Source: Macrotis lagotis
Taxonomy: Eukaryota; Chordata; Mammalia; Peramelemorphia; Peramelidae
Reading direction: 5' to 3'
DNA: 64,000 nt
Assembly (NCBI RefSeq): GCF_037893015.1
Contig: NC_133658.1
Span: 880,470,543-880,534,542 of the forward strand
Below are positions 58,728 to 64,000 of this stretch, in pieces; the stretch's first letter is position 1; every line of letters starts with the position of its first letter. Made by a program: the position numbers and the translations under genes. Below the pieces are notes generated by a model. That model was not told the origin of the DNA and did not search any database. It was given only the letters and a program-made list of their open reading frames with translations.

Positions 58728-60555
58728 TACTTCATACATTCAATGATTCCTGAGATTCCCAACAGTCATATGTATCAATTACATATTCACTGAAAGGGAA
58801 TTTTCATGTTAACATTTAGTAAAGTATTAATCAGTCTTTATTCATACAATTAGAAAACACTTATTAAATATCTATTATGCACAGATAGAAAGCTAGTTCA
58901 TAGATTTTCTTTAGAGAAGGAACAAAATAATTTGGTTTACTGTATATCCAAAGGCAACAGAAAAGATCATTTCAAAAGATACTAGGTCTTCCTGTTTATA
59001 GCACTCATGAGGAATCTAAGTAAAAAGACCACCAGGAAGGTAATTATAGCTTAGGTGCCAATGTCTTTTTCAGAGGATAAAGTAGAGAGTAGAGAAATTA
59101 TCTGAAGAACTTGGGGGAAGGGGGCAATCTGCCAAACCAGGTTATGATGTCCTTTGATACACAATGGACTTCAAAGTGAAGGTGTAGACAAGGAGGATAG
59201 TGAAAATTATGTTGTGAATAACTTAAGATCAAGAAATAAGAGGTTCAAGGCTGGTAGATTATTGAAAGGCTTTACATCATGAAAACTTACTTCAAACAGA
59301 GAAATAAAGATGGCAAGCATGGATTATCACTACAAAAATGAAACTGCCTATATAATTAATGTATGGGATGATTTTTCAACAATACGGGAGTTGTTGCAGA
59401 ATCTGTTAATCTTATGCCACCTGGTCACTAACTGATTAGAGCAAACATCAAGATTGATATTCAAATTAGAAAAAATATTTAAATGAAAAGACTTTGTGAG
59501 ATTATAAAACTCTTAAACTAATCTGCTTATTAATTAGTTGACAGAAAAATTGGAAATGAGAAAAAAGCAAACATGGCTTCTAAAACAATTTCTTAATGTT
59601 TGGCTGACATAAGACATTTTCTTTGGCAAGGAGAAAGACAAAGGAACTCAGAAACCACCTCAGTCCACAAACACTTGATCTTCCTACCAAGCAGCAAGTA
59701 TGACACCCAAGGGTAACACTGACTTAGAGTACATACTCATTTGTAAAACACTGCAATGTAAGATGAAAAAATTACAAGCAGTATAAGGTCCCAAAACCCT
59801 GAAGATCAGTTAGGGATAAAGCCTACAGAGAACCTGGCATGAGAAGCAGCTCTACCAGACTGGGTCCTGAGTATACATTTGCAGGAGAAACTGTAAAACA
59901 GATCTTTCAGCATTTCAATAATGATTCAATCTCATCAAAGATCTGTTTTACTTTATGTCTACTTGTCATCCTATAGTGGAACTACCATATTTCCATCTCA
60001 ACTTCTTAGTACCTGATGTTCCTATATGAGAAAGTGATAATGGAAAGATAAAGTCAGGAAAAAGAACTCGGATGCTCATAAAATACAGATAGAACAAAAC
60101 TTTGCTGGAGATGACACAGTTTCAAAGTTGTTCAATAACTGACTTTATGAAGATTCAGAAAGGGTAATTTCAAAAGAAGAAAATGAGAGAAGTTACTTTT
60201 ATTTCCCATAAAGCATCTTAGAAGACATCAGTCTACTTTCTCCTATCTATAAATTTTTATGAGATTTGTATACTTAAACAGAGGATATACCTGATGAAAA
60301 TAGGGAATGGGAGTAGGAAAGTTTTCATAGATAATTTTGTACAGCTGACCAAATTCTCAGTTGCATAAATTATTCAAGAGAACAGAGAATATGAGATCTG
60401 AATCTGTCTTTTGTTTAATTTTTTCTTTTTAATAGCATTTGGGTAGGAAAAAAATTTAGCTTTAAAAGATTCTCCTTAAAAATAATGTCTCCAAGAAAAT
60501 ATAGAGTTGATAAATGAGCATAACAAATTTAATCACAAAGATAATTTTATTAAGG
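58728..60555. other. Unassigned intronic sequence
   Basis: AT-rich unique DNA; no gene, exon or confident repeat recognised on either strand. Confidence 0.45.
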
Positions 60556-60795
60556 GTCAGCTAGGTGGTGCAGGGGATAGACTGCCATATTCATCTTCCT
60601 GAGTTCAAATGTGACCTCAGACATTAACTGGATGTGTGATCCTAGGCAAGTCACTTAACCCCATTTGCCCCAGTTTCCTCATTTCTAAAATGAGCTGGAG
60701 AATGAAAAAGCAAATCATTATAGTAATTTTGTCAAGAAATCCCCAAATGAGGTCATGAAGATCAGACATAATTGAAAATGACTGAACAACAAACT
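60556..60795 (+). repeat. MIR/Ther-like SINE
   Basis: gggtcagctaggtggtgcag head, core, cccagtttcctcatttctaa, gagctggagaatgaaaaagc, and tail to gactgaacaacaaac. Confidence 0.88.
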
Positions 60796-63700
60796 TTGAC
60801 AAAGTTGCTTTGTAGCAATATCAAGGAAAGCATAAAATATGGAAGCATAACACCAGTAAGATATTCTTCACCATCATGGGGAATTATCTTATTCAGAGTG
60901 ATGATAGAAAAATTCCTTATCCATGATAAAGTTCTCTAAATACATTTATTTACAGGTGAATGATGTTTAGGGATCAATGCCTTTAATACCAATCCAATGT
61001 ACTGTGTATTCAGTCCTGAACTCTACATAACCCACAGTCGTGAAAAATTGACAGATATTTTGCCAAGTTAATTAAGTCAACAGATTTAAAACATGAACCT
61101 GAAAAAGGAGCCCACTGAGATAGTCCATAATGGAAAGATAGAAAATCTGTACCTCTATACATGCATATTGGACAAGTGCTACAGATATTTAACAAAGTTG
61201 GGCTGAACTACATTTGGGAAATTTCAGGAATTTCAATGATTCCAAGTGTGATGCCATTCTACCCCTGCCTGACCCAACTCTTAGCATCAATATTCTTCTG
61301 GTGATAGTACACTATGAAACATGGAACATTAAAGTCTAACAATCAAAATTTCTGATGACCTACAGAATAATGAAAAGACATATGATTACTATAAACACAT
61401 AAGACAATATATTAGCAACAATGACTTGAGAAAAAAGGGGTCAAACTCAGTGAGATAGAGGAGTCACTAATCTATACATAAGGATCCCTGAAGGTCATAT
61501 ACTGACTTAGCTACAGAATGTAATAATATTATGTTTTATTCTATTTTTTTTTTTGTAAAATATTTTCCAGTTATATTTTTATCTGTTTCAGGCTGTATTC
61601 AAGAGTTTATGGGCCATATTTCTGACAACAGTACTATAACATTTATCATGAAAGATGTATATAATAGGAAAAGGATGTAGGAATTATAATTGATGGAAAG
61701 GAGTTACAATAAATGAAAAGCCTCAGTGCTGTACTAAAAAAGGTCTCTAGCACCTAAGGTGGTGGGCGAGGGGTGCTCTATAGGGAATGTATACAAAGAT
61801 ATTTAAACAATGATTACACAGGATAAAATACATGTAGGTACTCTGTGTATATTATGTCATGGGTCCATCCTACATTAGGTGCTAAGAATACAATGGTAAA
61901 TAAAACATCTTTGTCCTCATGGAGCTTATGATTAGTTGTATGGGCAGGCCACTATGTCTACAACTAAAAATTGTAGACTACAATGTCTACAACTAAAAAT
62001 TGTGGTTTTCAATTTCACAAAGTCAACAAATGTGTTGCAAGTACCTGCTAAACACAAGGCATTATATTAAGTAAGTGTTAGAGACAAAGATGGAGGGATG
62101 CCTGGTGTGAGCAAAAGGCTTGGAAATAGGAGAAGGTAACAAGAATGGTTCAGTCTGACTGAAAGACAGACTATGTACAGGATAGCTGGACCAGAAAGGT
62201 AAAGCCAGGATGAAAACAGCCTTGAGGACCAGGATGAGGACCCACAGCAAGTGGTTGCAGTGATAGACACAGAAGACATTCCAGCTCTTATTATGACCAA
62301 GCAACAGGACATGGATGGAAGCTAGCAACTGACCAATCCAAGTTACATTTGTTTATTCTGAAGAAAGAAAATACACCAAGTGTTTACACAGCAGATGCTG
62401 AAATCCAAATGCTGATTCTATGCGTAAAGCAATGTTGTAGGCAACAAAGAGGGAAGAGGGAAGAAATCAAGATATTCTTCAATGTTAAGTTGTTCCAAAA
62501 CTAAGATAAGATACTAGCTCTACACACTAGAGAAAAACTGTAAAGCAATTATATAAAACACACAGACATAGTGTGCCCAACCATAAGGTGTGACTCCAAC
62601 CAGAAACAAAAGAGGGATTTAGGACAAATAACTGGAGGATTAGTGTGGCATGAATAAAGGTAAATCATTACTGAAAATCATGTCAACAAGGACATCAAAA
62701 TACTCTACAACTATTCCTGGCCCATCCTTCTTGCTAATCTTCCCTTGTCCTCATCATATTTATACTGATAACCAGAAGAGATGATAGTCACCTTAGTATT
62801 AGCAACAAACTCTGTGGCAAATGGAACACAGTACTGAAAATAAGCTCTGAACAGATTCACTGCCCACACAATTCTGCTGAGATTCGCCAGTGAAGAAAGG
62901 AGATCACTCTTCTGTGGACTGGACCAAGGGTGTTTCTCAGTGGGCAAGAGGTTAATGTGGGTGCAAGTGAGGAAGGAAAAAAAGGCAAAGGCTAACTGAC
63001 TCTTGGCTCTGCCTTGAATTCTCTTCATACTCCACACTGCCAGAGAACATCTGGACCTAGTTTGAAGGCTTTACAGTTGCAGAACCACCAGAGGGAAGGG
63101 TCTGTTAGTGTTTTGTTGGAAATTCCTTTTGAGGGGTTTACAAATTGTCCTTTCTGATTCTTGCTAGAGTAAAAGACAATGTAGGAGACAAGTGAATTCA
63201 GAGACAAAGTAGGGTTTACTTTGAGATTCCCTCCTTTTTTCAATTTTAGAGCTAATGGGTCAGGTGGTGAGATAAAAAGAGATAAGGGGAGTTTGGGGAA
63301 GCATTTGAGGCCATTTCAGGTAAATTTTATACCATCATAAAAGTTGGATGTATCTCTCTTTTCCCTTTCCATCACCATCACCCACCATTTTAAAAGTTTT
63401 CCTTTGTGGAAAAATGCTGTTTTTATGTAGATTATTGGATCAATTTTTAACTGTGTAGGACAGTTAAGAGCATATGAGCAGAACCTACAGTATCAATAAA
63501 TCGTAAAAGACTTGGGGTGGATAGTAAGAAGGGAGGACAAGTAAAGTCCAATCTATTGAGAATGGCTGTTATTAATGCCCCCTGCCATGGTGTTTTCTAA
63601 TTGGCCATGAACACTGATAAAACTTCCTCTTATACATGAGGGGCTTTTTGCATGTAAGATAAGGTCAAATTTCTAGGACAGCAAACTCTAGGGACCTTGG

Positions 63701-64000
63701 GTCATATACCTTCAAAATCTGATTATGGTTCTGGGCAACCCTTGGAATAAGACAAATATCAGTAAACAAACATTTCCATATACAAAAAAGGACAGAGGAT
63801 TACATATGAAATAGTGAAACTCTATTAAGTATGGATTTTCTTTTTTAAAATAAATATGGATTAAATTGCATACAGCAGTACAAATGCTTGTCTGCTTGTC
63901 TGTGTTCCCCTTTTTTTTAATTGAATAAGGCTAAAAGCTAGGCAGTAGACAGATAAGAATGAGAGGAAAGGAAATGGGCATAACTGAAGAAAGATTTCTC
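60796..64000. other. Unassigned intronic sequence to the window end
   Basis: Presumed VPS13D intron. It includes an ancient-repeat trace at 61,860-61,950 (gtgctaagaatacaatggta, catggagcttatgatt), a 29-bp tandem repeat at 61,954-62,011, and a 108-codon minus frame (62,711-63,037) with no domain. No splice-bounded VPS13 exon was recognised. Confidence 0.45.

Noticed and set aside
62711..63037. 108-codon minus-strand frame in the gene's orientation
   Set aside because: No VPS13 similarity and no suitable donor after the frame; probably chance or an unrecognised old repeat.
1..64000. Novel defence, mobile or biosynthetic gene system
   Set aside because: The window is mammalian intron and intergenic DNA with one known gene family; nothing supports a new multi-gene system.

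Overview
This window looks like intronic and intergenic DNA from a mammalian, probably marsupial, genome. The main evidence is many copies of a tRNA-headed CORE-SINE (head like ggcagctaggtggcacagtg, B-box-like GGTTCAAATCC, core like tgtggccttgggcaagccac, A-rich tail). They sit beside L1, an RTE/BovB-like LINE, L2/CR1-type LINEs and MIR-like elements, a mixture typical of marsupial genomes. I see no operons, CRISPR arrays or other prokaryotic features, and no novel multi-gene system. The species cannot be fixed from the sequence alone.

Only one gene can be supported: the 3' end of a large VPS13-family lipid-transfer protein gene on the minus strand. It is best matched to VPS13D, because the C-terminus ends in a Leu-Glu-Leu-Asp-Ser pattern unlike what I remember of VPS13A or VPS13C. 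Three consecutive coding exons with consensus splice sites join in frame: 38907-38776, 23022-22782 and 21336-21205 (stop TGA). They are separated by introns of 15,753 and 1,445 nt. A further intron must reach beyond the right edge, because no additional exon was found from 38,908 to 64,000. The presumptive 3' UTR runs left from 21,204 to about 18.44 kb. It is free of recognisable transposons and holds two Pumilio-type sites and tandem AATAAA signals.

Layout. 1-17 kb: gene-free DNA downstream of the gene, with old repeats, SINEs, an L2 LINE (11.4-12.96 kb) and one GC-rich unique block (9.42-10.0 kb) that may be a regulatory element. 17.2-21.3 kb: 3' flank, UTR and last coding exon. 21.3-38.8 kb: the last two introns, with nested L2/L1/SINE insertions, a possible half-L1 element and several microsatellites. 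38.9-64 kb: intron with CR1-like, L1, L2 and RTE-like LINE pieces, many SINEs, and unique blocks at 44.4 and 56.0 kb that resemble conserved noncoding elements.

Most open reading frames of 60-160 codons in the window are chance frames or lie in repeats. Repeat family names rest on motif recognition by eye and memory of families. Element boundaries are approximate except where target-site duplications fix them.
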